DNA from: Barnesiella merdipullorum | Lineage (GTDB): Bacteria > Bacteroidota > Bacteroidia > Bacteroidales > Barnesiellaceae | Reading direction: 5' to 3' | Assembly (NCBI GenBank): GCA_019116365.1 | Contig: DXBT01000023.1 | Coordinates: 1 to 64,000 of the forward strand | DNA length: 64,000 nt | Part shown: one piece after another, positions 1 to 8,526 of the stretch | How the letters are laid out: the number at the start of each line of letters is the position of its first letter | Numbering within the stretch: position 1 is the stretch's first letter | Made by a program: the position numbers and the translations under genes | Notes under the pieces: model-generated | The model's database searches: none | Told to the model about the DNA's origin: nothing | What the model saw: the letters and a program-made list of their open reading frames with translations, nothing else

Positions 1-202
1 CAACAACATTGTCGGTTCCCGGATCCCAATACTTAGGAGACTCACTTAAGTACAATTTATTGACAAAAAGCTCCAGATCGGACGGTGAGTTGAAGAAATT
101 TTCAGTAACCAACGACGTTTCGGGCAAACGATTCAAAAAAGAATCGTTACAACCACATAACCCCATCATTATAATTACAATATATAATACTCTCGTTTTC
201 AT
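1..202 (-). CDS. SusD-like outer-membrane lipoprotein, N-terminal fragment (runs off the left edge)
   Basis: Only the first 67 residues are in the window; the gene continues past base 1. The start ATG at 202 follows the SusC stop by about 12 bases, so the two are one operon. The N-terminus is a short hydrophobic signal ending in a lipobox (Leu-Cys-Gly-Cys, acylated Cys18), followed by the phrase NDSFLNRLPET, typical of the beginning of RagB/SusD proteins, which cap the SusC porin and bind glycan at the cell surface. The downstream SPSDLELFVNKLY stretch fits the first SusD helix. The substrate cannot be inferred from this fragment. An alternative ATG at 209 is out of frame. Confidence 0.85.
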   Translation of the reverse strand, partial: MKTRVLYIVIIMMGLCGCNDSFLNRLPETSLVTENFFNSPSDLELFVNKLYLSESPKYWDPGTDNVV

Positions 203-214
203 AATTCATACGTT

Positions 215-3200
215 TTAGAAATTAAGATTGAGACCAAAAGAGAATACCCGTTGCATGGGATGTACCAATCCAAGCCCCTCGGGATCGACATTCTTGCAAA
301 GTTTGGTAATCTCAGCTATATTATCTCCACTAAAATAGAACCGCACCTGATCGATTTTAATCTTACGGGTAAGCGACTGTGGCAAAGTATATCCAAAGGT
401 GATATTCTTGATTCTCATATAAGAGGCATCCTGTAAATATCGGGTTTGGGCAATACTCATATCACCTGCGACCTCGGCCGTATAGGATTTCAACCGGGGG
501 AAATATCCGTCGGGATTCTCGGGAGTCCAGTGGTCAAGATTGTTGGTATATACATCTGACCACGGAGCTCGATAAATTCCAAAGAACGTAAACACATTGG
601 GATACCAGTCCTTCTTCCCTACACCTTGCAACAAGATTCTAAGGTCAAAGCCATTCCATTCGGCGTTTATATCGGCACCATAGCAATAGCGATCGCTTGT
701 GTTCCCGATAATCGAAAAATCGCCATGGTCATCGATTGTCCATTTGCCTTTATTGACATATCCATCGCCATTCAAATCCTTGTATTTCAAATCGCCGGGA
801 GCAAGAGGCCGGTCACCCGGATAGGCCGTAACCTCCCATTGGTCGGCATGATTCTTAATATCCTCCTCACTTTGGAAGAAACCTTCGGTCGTCAATCCCC
901 ATATATCACCGATACGCCATCCGGGATAATAATCGTCAAGCGTTCCGGTCTCATTGTTAAACTTGGTTATCACGGCATACGAATCGGAGATATTGAATTT
1001 AACCGAATATTTGAACGGTTTGGATGCCAACATAAAATGGTCTTGCCAACCAATCGAGATTTCCCATCCCTCGGTTTTCAGGTCGGCCGCATTCTGACGA
1101 GGTGACGCAACACCCAATACACCGGGAAGCGTTTTCCCTGGAGTGAGCATATCCTTGGTATTTCGACGATATACATCGCCACTGAATGTAAGTCTGTTTC
1201 TCAAGAAAGCCAGATCCAAACCGAAATCAATCGTATTTACTTTCTCCCACGTCAAGTCATCGGATATCAAATCGGGCGACCCCACTCCAATAGGCTTTTT
1301 CCCATTGAGCAAGTAGTTACACTCATAGAAGGTCATATTTGAAATATACTCATAATAGCCCACATTTTGATTACCCAGCCAACCATAAGAGGCCCTGAGT
1401 TTGGTCATATTCATCACCTCTTTTATTCCTTGATAGAAATTCTCGTTTGAGATTACCCACGCGGCCGAGAATGAAGGGAAAAATCCAAAGCGATGGTCCT
1501 TTTGGAATCGCGAAGTTCCATCGTAACGGCCGTTTGCTTCAAAAATATATTTATCGTCAAATATATAGTTCAACCGATAAAAGCCACTCCGCGTAGCCCA
1601 GCTGTAACGGGTATCGGTCAAAGTTTTATTATCGCCCGATGCCACACCAATACTGGGAGCCGAGTTACTGATAAGGCCATCTCGCTCACCGGTAAAGTAT
1701 TGTGCGGTTTCGAGTTGCTGCTCAAAGCCAAGAGTTGCGCCTAACTCGTGTTTACCAAATTTCTTGTTGAAGTTGGTATATACATTAAAAAGGGTAAATC
1801 GGGAATTATCATGCTCGGTACGAGCGAAATCGCTCCATCCCAATTCCTTGGGTGCACTCTCGGGCCCATCTCTATACACGATATCTTTATCAGACTCCCA
1901 ATAGTTCTTATGCTTGTTCCAAAATTTAACAGCAAGATCTCCTTTTACCGACCAAATGTTTTTAATAAGCTGGATATCAAACGAAATCTGAGTCTGAGCC
2001 AATAGCTCTTCATATTCGCTTTCGCCGCCCATTTCGGTACCGGCAATATACTTGGCTCCACTCTCGGTCCAACTTCCGTCGGGATTCTTGGGAATAGTCA
2101 AGGCATTGGCATTGTGTATCTCTTTGTACAACCAACCGCAATCGAGCGAAGAGGGTGCTTTATAGGTATAATAAGTCATCGATGTATTATTTGAAATCGA
2201 AAGCCAATCGGTCACCTGATAGCTGACATTACTCCTCAAGTTATAACGATTGTACTGATCGGTATTATACTTAAGCATACCGCTTTCGCCAAAATACTCT
2301 CCACCCAGATAATACGAGGTTTTCTCGGTAGCTCCCGACATACCGATGGAGTGTGAATGAGATAGCCCGGTATTATTATAGAGTTCGTGAAACCAGTCGG
2401 TAGCGCCCAAATAGGTATATCGGTTTGGATCAGTCGGGTCGATCATTACCGGCGACAACGAAGGATCGAGCGAACGTTGCTTGGCATACTCCAACTCCTC
2501 TTCGCTGTAAAGGTCGTACCACGGAGCTCCCATAATATCTTTATACGAAGCCTGTATATAGGGGTCTTTTACAACCTGTGGCATACGCCCCAGAGTACGC
2601 ACGTTGACCGTGTTGTTGAACGTAAACCTTACCTTACCGTCTTTTCCTCCTTTTTTCGTCGTAACCAGAATTACACCGAATGCGGCCCTTGCTCCATAAA
2701 TAGCAGCTGAAGAGGCATCCTTAAGTACCGATATACTCTCAATATCGGCACTGTTCATACGCGAGAAATCGGCCTCTTCGGTAGGGATTCCATCGACAAG
2801 AATCAATGGAGCTCCACCATTGGTTATAGTTGTGACGCCTCGAATATTGAAACTCGGAGTCTGATTTATCTGACCGCCATCCACACTAATATTCAGGTTG
2901 GGCACCAATCCTTGCAACATGGTTCCCACGTTATTGACCGAGCGGTTTTCAAGGACAGCTCCCGATACGGCCTCGACGGCTCCACTCAAATTTATCTTCT
3001 TTTGGGTTCCATATCCCACGACAACCACATCGTCCAGTTGTTGTGCACCATCGTCGAGAGTGATATCGAGACTGTTTTTATCGGCAATTGCCACATCCTT
3101 ACTCTCCATACCCACATAGCGAATACTCAATACGGTACTTTCGTCATATTCGCCTTCGAGACTGAAATAGCCATTCAAGTCGGTCACTGTACCTTGTTGA

Positions 3201-3661
3201 GTCCCTTTTACCAGAATACTGGCACCCACCAATGGTTCGCCCGAATGATCCTTTATATACCCTGTCACTGTACGTTTGGATTTCTGCTCTCGCTTTTTAT
3301 CCTCACGCGAAAGTACAATGTGATTTCCCTGCAATTGATAAACCACATTTTCACCTTGAAACAAGGTGTTCAATACAGTAGAAACGGGTTCCGACTTAAC
3401 TTGTACCGTATATTTCTTCTGTGTATCGACTTGTGAGTTAATAATTACAAACAGATAATTGGTCTGCTTCTCAATATCGTTAAGAATAACCCGAAGGGGT
3501 GTATTGACATGATTCATAGTAACACGAGCATTTTGAGAATAAGCGTTGAAAGCAAAAATCTGCAATATGCCCACAAAAAATAAGGTACATGTGATTTTCA
3601 TAATTCTTAATAATATTGAATTAGAGGAATGTTCATTCCTCAACATCAATTTCTTTTTCAT
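215..3661 (-). CDS. SusC/RagA-type TonB-dependent transporter with STN signalling domain
   Basis: 1148 residues, full length for SusC. In order: a long signal peptide ending near residue 43 (NAYSQ), an STN (secretin/TonB N-terminal) domain at about 48-118, a carboxypeptidase-regulatory-like beta-sandwich at about 131-205, the conserved DDVVVVGYGTQ segment at 210-220, a plug domain to about 340, then the 22-strand barrel ending in aromatic-terminated FGLNLNF. It should import an oligosaccharide through the outer membrane with the SusD partner downstream. The STN domain is what such transporters use to contact a FecR anti-sigma factor, and fecR and an ECF sigma gene lie directly upstream, so the transporter probably reports substrate binding to its own sigma factor. 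A second possible start is Met21. Codon use is more AT-rich than most of the window. Confidence 0.95.
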   Translation of the reverse strand: MKKKLMLRNEHSSNSILLRIMKITCTLFFVGILQIFAFNAYSQNARVTMNHVNTPLRVILNDIEKQTNYLFVIINSQVDTQKKYTVQVKSEPVSTVLNTLFQGENVVYQLQGNHIVLSREDKKREQKSKRTVTGYIKDHSGEPLVGASILVKGTQQGTVTDLNGYFSLEGEYDESTVLSIRYVGMESKDVAIADKNSLDITLDDGAQQLDDVVVVGYGTQKKINLSGAVEAVSGAVLENRSVNNVGTMLQGLVPNLNISVDGGQINQTPSFNIRGVTTITNGGAPLILVDGIPTEEADFSRMNSADIESISVLKDASSAAIYGARAAFGVILVTTKKGGKDGKVRFTFNNTVNVRTLGRMPQVVKDPYIQASYKDIMGAPWYDLYSEEELEYAKQRSLDPSLSPVMIDPTDPNRYTYLGATDWFHELYNNTGLSHSHSIGMSGATEKTSYYLGGEYFGESGMLKYNTDQYNRYNLRSNVSYQVTDWLSISNNTSMTYYTYKAPSSLDCGWLYKEIHNANALTIPKNPDGSWTESGAKYIAGTEMGGESEYEELLAQTQISFDIQLIKNIWSVKGDLAVKFWNKHKNYWESDKDIVYRDGPESAPKELGWSDFARTEHDNSRFTLFNVYTNFNKKFGKHELGATLGFEQQLETAQYFTGERDGLISNSAPSIGVASGDNKTLTDTRYSWATRSGFYRLNYIFDDKYIFEANGRYDGTSRFQKDHRFGFFPSFSAAWVISNENFYQGIKEVMNMTKLRASYGWLGNQNVGYYEYISNMTFYECNYLLNGKKPIGVGSPDLISDDLTWEKVNTIDFGLDLAFLRNRLTFSGDVYRRNTKDMLTPGKTLPGVLGVASPRQNAADLKTEGWEISIGWQDHFMLASKPFKYSVKFNISDSYAVITKFNNETGTLDDYYPGWRIGDIWGLTTEGFFQSEEDIKNHADQWEVTAYPGDRPLAPGDLKYKDLNGDGYVNKGKWTIDDHGDFSIIGNTSDRYCYGADINAEWNGFDLRILLQGVGKKDWYPNVFTFFGIYRAPWSDVYTNNLDHWTPENPDGYFPRLKSYTAEVAGDMSIAQTRYLQDASYMRIKNITFGYTLPQSLTRKIKIDQVRFYFSGDNIAEITKLCKNVDPEGLGLVHPMQRVFSFGLNLNF

Positions 3662-3711
3662 ACATTTGTGTGTTTTAAGATTAATACAATTCTTGTGTTA
3701 ATTTTCCAAAG

Positions 3712-3748
3712 GGGAATATCGATTGTTTGGCGACGGTTCGATATTCCC
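3712..3748 (-). promoter_or_regulatory. Inverted repeat between fecR and susC
   Basis: Perfect 11-base arms (GGGAATATCGA at 3712-3722 and its complement at 3738-3748) separated by 15 bases, in the 134-base gap between the fecR stop and the susC start. There is no T-run after it in the direction of transcription, so it is a poor classical terminator. It could partly separate regulator and transporter expression, or be an mRNA structure or operator. Confidence 0.5.
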
Positions 3749-3795
3749 TACTTTTTATCTGGGCTATGTCTTTCTCATGGTATTGTGTTGTGTTT

Positions 3796-4731
3796 TTAGT
3801 TAATATAAAAGGTTTGTGTTTCAAAATCGTGACTATACTCAAAATCTATATCTACCTGCAATACTTGTAATGCATAGTCCAGCCCATCTATACGCCGGAA
3901 TTTTCCTAAACAGCGATTATCCTTGATTTGCGGATTACGAATGATAATATGAACTCCATAAATCTTCTCAAACTCTTTCATAAGGTCATCAAAGCGAATA
4001 TTGTTAAAGTCAATTATCCCGCTTGTCCAACTATAGCTACTCTCGTCATCAAGAGTCTCTCTCTTTAATTTTCCACCAACAAGAACGGCTTTTTCACTGG
4101 GGTTCAATACAAGTTTATCAGATGCCGTAGTCACCTCAACTTTCCCTTCAAGTAATGAAGTCTCAAACAGATCTTTATCGTTGTATGCCTCTACATTGAA
4201 CTGGGTACCCAATACCTTCACCTGTCCTTTCGAAGTCTTAACTATAAAAGGGACATCGTTCTTTTGATGCGTTACCCGAAAGAATCCCTCTCCATCAATT
4301 TCCACCTCACGATTTTTCCCGGTAAAGGCTGTTGGATATTTGAATGTTGTTCCAGAGTTCAAATATACGTTTGTTCCATCCGACAGAGTCAGATTGATAT
4401 ATTGTCCAAGGGGGACATCCACTTGCATCATCGACGAAGCACGATCTACCCGATTCGAAACCAACCAGGTCAATAACACGGCACAGAGAAAAACCGCAGC
4501 ATACTGCCCCCATCGAACAAAATAAGAACGCTTATACCATACCGGCTCTTTCTCCTTAGACAGGGCAAAAGACTCCCGCTCACCAGTCAATAAGATAGCC
4601 GTGTATAATTTACGTTCTTTCAACAGTTCTTTCATATTCTCGGGAGCTGCATCGGCCCACTGCCTAATATCCTTCCGTTCCGATTCTGAAGCGGTCCCAT
4701 TGAAAAAACGATATAGCAAATCTCTATCCAT
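3796..4731 (-). CDS. FecR-family anti-sigma factor
   Basis: 311 residues, usual length. A cytoplasmic N-terminal segment (about 1-70) that would hold the sigma factor is followed by one membrane span at about 74-92 (AAVFLCAVLLTWLVS), a FecR periplasmic domain at about 105-200 (containing DGTNVYLNSGTTFKYP) and a C-terminal DUF4974 domain at about 240-311, the form typical of Bacteroidetes. It lies between the ECF sigma gene (61 bases upstream) and susC (134 bases downstream). In the known FecIRA scheme the periplasmic part senses the STN domain of the loaded transporter and frees or activates the sigma factor. That cognate pairing is inferred from position. Confidence 0.93.
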   Translation of the reverse strand: MDRDLLYRFFNGTASESERKDIRQWADAAPENMKELLKERKLYTAILLTGERESFALSKEKEPVWYKRSYFVRWGQYAAVFLCAVLLTWLVSNRVDRASSMMQVDVPLGQYINLTLSDGTNVYLNSGTTFKYPTAFTGKNREVEIDGEGFFRVTHQKNDVPFIVKTSKGQVKVLGTQFNVEAYNDKDLFETSLLEGKVEVTTASDKLVLNPSEKAVLVGGKLKRETLDDESSYSWTSGIIDFNNIRFDDLMKEFEKIYGVHIIIRNPQIKDNRCLGKFRRIDGLDYALQVLQVDIDFEYSHDFETQTFYIN

Positions 4732-4792
4732 AAATTTACCCTTTACGCATATATAACTAACGAGTATAAATGTACCCTAACGAAAAATCCAA

Positions 4793-5365
4793 TTATTTTA
4801 CAAAAAGAAGAAAAAAAAGAGGCAAATAATCTTTCAGGGCAACTCTCATCACCTTCAAAGCCCGACCTATATGAAACTCTACGGTTTTAATCGAAATATC
4901 CAACTGCTCGGCAATTTCACGATTGGTAAGATTTTCCATACGACTCAACAAAAATATTTCTTTCGTCTTATCGGGAAGCGACCGAATAGCCTCGTTTACC
5001 AACCGCCATACCTCCTCTGAAAATATCTCCTGGGGATTACATGCCTCCAAAGAGGCTATTTGAAAATCAAGTTCCCACTGGTATTGACTTTTCATCGAAT
5101 CGATTATCTCCTGCTCTTTACGGAGGTGGGTCAAATAGGTCAAACATTTATTCTTAAGCGATACCAATATATAGGCCGGTATATTGGTGCCTTGAGGCAA
5201 TCGGCTTCTGTTCTCCCAATAAGCAACGAATGAATCGGTCACAAAATCCTCAGCTATACTCTTATCTCCCACATAAGAAATAGCCATTCTTGTGAACGGT
5301 CCTCTATACTTCTGATAAACTTCGCTAAAGGATGCCAATGCTTCTGATTTATCTATATATTCCAT
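4793..5365 (-). CDS. ECF RNA polymerase sigma-70 factor (FecI-like, Bacteroidetes type)
   Basis: 190 residues from the ATG at 5365; an upstream in-frame TTG at 5377 is less likely. Region 2 (SEVYQKYRGPFTRMAISYVG, then DFVTDSFVAYWENR) binds the -10 element and core polymerase. Region 4 (RSLPDKTKEIFLLSRMENL with the helix-turn-helix NREIAEQLDISIKTVEFHI) reads the -35 element. There is no extra regulatory domain. It starts the sigma-fecR-susC-susD locus and likely controls susC transcription when FecR signals. No TAnnTTTG box with good spacing is obvious upstream. Confidence 0.93.
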   Translation of the reverse strand: MEYIDKSEALASFSEVYQKYRGPFTRMAISYVGDKSIAEDFVTDSFVAYWENRSRLPQGTNIPAYILVSLKNKCLTYLTHLRKEQEIIDSMKSQYQWELDFQIASLEACNPQEIFSEEVWRLVNEAIRSLPDKTKEIFLLSRMENLTNREIAEQLDISIKTVEFHIGRALKVMRVALKDYLPLFFLLFVK

Positions 5366-5677
5366 CGATATCGCCAAACTATTTATGTCTTTAAATAAGC
5401 TGTGCCTCTATATTTCAAGCGTGCTAAAATAGTCTTTTATTCCTATAATAAAAAAAATGTAGTGCAAGTTATCAAGAAAATCTTTCCTCTGCAAGGTATA
5501 ATAAAGAATATAATAAAAATGTAATGTCTCCGATTTATAACAGGTAGCAGACTATTACACAAGCCCATATCAATTCCACGGAGGATTAAATGCGAGAGAG
5601 ATAGCATCTGTTCTATCCGTTGTGCTACACCCCTTCTTCAAAGCTCGAAGGCCCTCTTCTCCAATATGAACCAGCAC
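5366..5677. other. Intergenic region between ECF sigma gene and tRNA-Gly
   Basis: About 310 bases without a protein gene. It should hold the promoter of the sigma operon on the minus strand, but I see no convincing two-box match. Around 5555-5637 the minus strand resembles a degenerate tRNA (listed separately). The rest is AT-rich and unremarkable. Confidence 0.5.
5555..5637 (-). pseudogene. Possible tRNA relic
   Basis: Read on the minus strand the segment contains GTAGCACAACGGATAGAAC, very close to a normal tRNA D-arm (GTAGCTCAACGGATAGAGC), followed by a stem of five or six pairs (GATGC with GCATT) around an oversized 10-base loop and a weak five-pair arm with a seven-base loop. D-stem pairing is broken by two changes and no acceptor stem closes. 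It reads as a decayed tRNA, possibly a remnant from past integration next to the intact tRNA-Gly. Low confidence. Confidence 0.25.
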
Positions 5678-5711
5678 AAAAAAAGCCGGCTTACTGCATG
5701 CAAACCGGCTT
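5678..5711 (-). terminator. Rho-independent terminator of tRNA-Gly
   Basis: Seven-pair stem AAGCCGG/CCGGCTT (5705-5711 and 5683-5689) followed on the minus strand by an uninterrupted run of T (A-run 5678-5684 on the plus strand). It lies just after the tRNA 3' end. Confidence 0.85.
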
Positions 5712-5718
5712 CTCGAAG

Positions 5719-5791
5719 AGCGGCAAACGAGGCTCGAACTCGCGACCCTCAGCTTGGGAAGCTGATGCTCTACCAACTGAGCTACTACCGC
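5719..5791 (-). tRNA. tRNA-Gly (anticodon CCC)
   Basis: Complete cloverleaf on the minus strand: acceptor GCGGTAG/TTGCCGC with G-U wobbles, D-arm with TAGCTCAGTTGGTAGAGC, anticodon stem TCAGC/GCTGA around loop TTCCCAA (anticodon CCC), T-arm GCGAG/CTCGT around TTCGAGC. The discriminator base is T and no CCA is encoded. A two-box promoter lies directly upstream and a terminator directly downstream, so it is a single-gene unit. Confidence 0.95.
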
Positions 5792-5808
5792 ATCTGTTTC
5801 TATGGGGA

Positions 5809-5840
5809 CAAATGTAGCTGTTTTTTTTCGACTTTACAAA
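5809..5840 (-). promoter_or_regulatory. Promoter of tRNA-Gly
   Basis: On the minus strand: -33 box TTTG (5837-5840), 20-base spacer, -7 box TACATTTG (5809-5816), an exact match to the Bacteroidetes TTTG/TAnnTTTG consensus. Transcription would begin about 10 bases before the mature tRNA. Confidence 0.8.
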
Positions 5841-5879
5841 TTATTGCCGTACTTTTACCCTTAAATTGGAAAATGAGAA

Positions 5880-6377
5880 ATGGTAAAGATAGGTTTGCTG
5901 TCCGACACCCATGCCTGGTGGGACGACCGTTACGCGAAATATTTTGCCGAGTGCGACGAGATTTGGCATGCAGGCGACATTGGCTCAGTCGAGCTGGCCG
6001 ACCGATTCGAAGCCTTAAAACCCTTTCGGGCCGTATATGGTAATATCGACGGGCACGAATTGCGCCTGCGCTACCCACAGCATCAACGGTTTACCATCGA
6101 GGGGGTGGATGTGTGGATGACTCACATAGGGGGCTATCCCGGCAAATATGCCCGCGAGGTAACGCCCCAGATCTATATCCACCCGCCCAAACTCTTTATC
6201 TCGGGCCACTCGCATATCTTGAAGGTACTCTACGACAAGACCTTGAAATGCCTGCATATCAACCCGGGAGCTGCCGGGCTGTATGGGTTCCATAAAAAAC
6301 GTACACTGGTGCGCTTTGTCCTCGATAGGGGCGAAATCAAAGACCTCGAAGTAATCGAACTGGCCGACCGCCGATAA
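5880..6377 (+). CDS. YfcE/MJ0936-family metallophosphodiesterase
   Basis: 165 residues, the normal size for this small calcineurin-like family. Metal-binding motifs in order: LLSDTHAWWDD (Asp and His of motif I), WHAGDIGSVE (GD motif), VYGNIDGHE (GN motif), FISGHSHILK (GHSH) with later HINPGAAG. Such enzymes hydrolyse phosphodiesters with two divalent metals in the cytosol; the physiological substrate is not predictable. It stands alone between tRNA-Gly and the nuclease-helicase gene, and its GC content is normal for the window, unlike the next gene. Confidence 0.92.
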   Translation: MVKIGLLSDTHAWWDDRYAKYFAECDEIWHAGDIGSVELADRFEALKPFRAVYGNIDGHELRLRYPQHQRFTIEGVDVWMTHIGGYPGKYAREVTPQIYIHPPKLFISGHSHILKVLYDKTLKCLHINPGAAGLYGFHKKRTLVRFVLDRGEIKDLEVIELADRR

Positions 6378-6462
6378 TTGCAAAAACTTTATATTAATAG
6401 TAATCTTAAAGTAGTACCACAAATTGACGTAAAAGCTCAATATTCAACAATTGATATACAAC

Positions 6463-8511
6463 ATGATACAAAGATATTTTTACGGCGATAACATAGGTAA
6501 TTTTCTATCCACCCCTACGTCTCAAATCATTGGAATATTGACAACAGCTCACACCTCGACTTTTACCTCCTTACAAGGAGTTCAAACCGAGGCTTGGAAA
6601 TCTGAAATAGAATTGCTTCAAAATATTTTGCACCCCTATACTCAAGGGCGCATTTTTTTTGAATATACAATTCCACGTATGGGACGCCGCATCGATGTCG
6701 TGTTGCTTATCAATGGTATAGTCTTTATCTTAGAATTTAAAAATTACAACGAATTTTATACTCGCCATGATATCGCACAGGTATGGGATTATGCGCTTGA
6801 CTTAAAAAACTTTCACGAAGAGAGCCATAATCGAGTTATTGTTCCCATCTTAATAGCTACTGAAGCCGTCAATTGCACAACAGAGTATAAGCCATACGAC
6901 GATAATGTGTTCTACCCAATTTTAACGAATAAAGCAATGTTGGCAACTACCATTGCTGAAATATTACATCTATGCCATAATAGTAACTCTTTTGATGATG
7001 ATTTATGGGCTATTAGTCGTTATTCTCCTACGCCAACCATTATCGAAGCAGCTAGTGCATTATACAATAACCACACAGTTTCAGAAGTCTCTCGTTCTGA
7101 TGCTTCTGCTGAGAATCTAATTGTTACCTGTAAATATATATCAGAGATTATTGACCAAGCAAAAAAGGAGCATTTTAAGGCTATCTGCTTTGTCACAGGG
7201 GTGCCTGGTGCAGGAAAAACATTAGTAGGATTAAACACTGCTACTCAACAATTCAATAAAGGTGAAATCGCTGTATATCTTTCAGGCAATTACCCACTGG
7301 TACAAGTCCTCACTGAAGCTCTAGCAAGAGACAAAGTAAAAAGAGCCAAAGAACAAGGAGAGAAAATAGCAATTGGTACAGCTCGATCGGAAGTAAAAGC
7401 TTTTATCCAAATGATTCATCACTACCGAGATAATTGCTTAGAAGGGACCAAAATCGTAAACGGGTATATAGTAGCCGACGAAGAATATTTCCAAAATCCC
7501 AGGAACCTCAAAAAATCATTTGTCCCTGTTGATCATATTGCTATTTTTGATGAAGCCCAAAGAGCTTGGACAAGAGAAGCATTGGTCAATTTTATGAATA
7601 GAAAAAAGGGATATTCAAACTTCCCATACTCTGAACCTGAATATTTAATCTCATGCCTTGATCGTCACGACGACTGGGCAGTTATCATCTGTTTAGTAGG
7701 TGGCGGACAAGAAATTAATACAGGAGAAGCTGGTATCAGTGAGTGGTTAGAATCTTTAAATCGCGACTATAAAGATTGGCACATTTTTATATCCGACCGG
7801 TTACACGACTCAGAGTATGCAGCGGGACAAGCTTTACAAATTCTTGACAAACACCCGCATGTCAAATTTGAGTCATCACTACATTTGGCGGTATCTATGC
7901 GCTCATTTCGAGCAGAAAACCTATCTAATTTTGTTCAATCGTTACTCAACTTAGATTTAACAAGAGCTCAAAAGATATATCAAACGTTAGAGCACTACCC
8001 TATCGTTTTAACCCGCTCTCTGAATAAAGCCAAACACTGGTTAAAAGCGCATGCTCGTGGGACAGAGCGATATGGTATAATTGTTTCTTCCCAAGCACAA
8101 CGGCTGAAACCTCTGGCCATAGATGTGCGATTGAAACCTGATGTAGTCCATTGGTTCCTCGACGATGAAACCGATGTCCGCTCATCTTTCTACCTAGAAG
8201 ATGTTGTGACCGAGTTTGATATACAAGGACTAGAACTCGATTGGACCTGTGTTGTATGGGATGGAGATTTTCGCTATAACCCTAACGGATGGACACATCA
8301 CTCTTTTTGTGGAGACAAATGGCATAATATCATTAAGCCCGATCGTAAAGCGTTTCAAAAGAATGCCTATCGTGTATTATTAACACGGGCTCGTCAGGGT
8401 ATGATCATTGTTGTTCCTGAAGGAGATCCCGAAGATCCAACTCGTCAAGCCAGCTTTTATGATCCTACATACAACTATCTAAAACAGATTGGAATCCAAG
8501 AATTATATTAG
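6463..8511 (+). CDS. PD-(D/E)XK nuclease fused to Schlafen-group-3 (DUF2075) helicase
   Basis: 682 residues from the ATG at 6463 (an in-frame TTG lies 12 bases upstream). Residues about 40-125 look like a restriction-type nuclease fold: RRIDVVLL (Asp78), then LEFKNY (Glu91, Lys93), then QVWDY (Gln106, motif IV of many such nucleases). From about 220 on is a P-loop helicase: Walker A GVPGAGKT (246-253), Walker B IAIFDEAQRAW (Asp363, Glu364), SMRSFRAE, GLELDWTCVVWDGDF and a final RVLLTRARQGMIIV arginine motif, all typical of PF09848. It may cleave or remodel nucleic acid. The family is often found in defence or repair settings, but a defence role here is inference. The gene is clearly more AT-rich than its neighbours, suggesting transfer. 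It ends 15 bases from the convergent lipid kinase gene. Confidence 0.85.
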   Translation: MIQRYFYGDNIGNFLSTPTSQIIGILTTAHTSTFTSLQGVQTEAWKSEIELLQNILHPYTQGRIFFEYTIPRMGRRIDVVLLINGIVFILEFKNYNEFYTRHDIAQVWDYALDLKNFHEESHNRVIVPILIATEAVNCTTEYKPYDDNVFYPILTNKAMLATTIAEILHLCHNSNSFDDDLWAISRYSPTPTIIEAASALYNNHTVSEVSRSDASAENLIVTCKYISEIIDQAKKEHFKAICFVTGVPGAGKTLVGLNTATQQFNKGEIAVYLSGNYPLVQVLTEALARDKVKRAKEQGEKIAIGTARSEVKAFIQMIHHYRDNCLEGTKIVNGYIVADEEYFQNPRNLKKSFVPVDHIAIFDEAQRAWTREALVNFMNRKKGYSNFPYSEPEYLISCLDRHDDWAVIICLVGGGQEINTGEAGISEWLESLNRDYKDWHIFISDRLHDSEYAAGQALQILDKHPHVKFESSLHLAVSMRSFRAENLSNFVQSLLNLDLTRAQKIYQTLEHYPIVLTRSLNKAKHWLKAHARGTERYGIIVSSQAQRLKPLAIDVRLKPDVVHWFLDDETDVRSSFYLEDVVTEFDIQGLELDWTCVVWDGDFRYNPNGWTHHSFCGDKWHNIIKPDRKAFQKNAYRVLLTRARQGMIIVVPEGDPEDPTRQASFYDPTYNYLKQIGIQELY

Positions 8512-8526
8512 TCTGAATCCACCACA

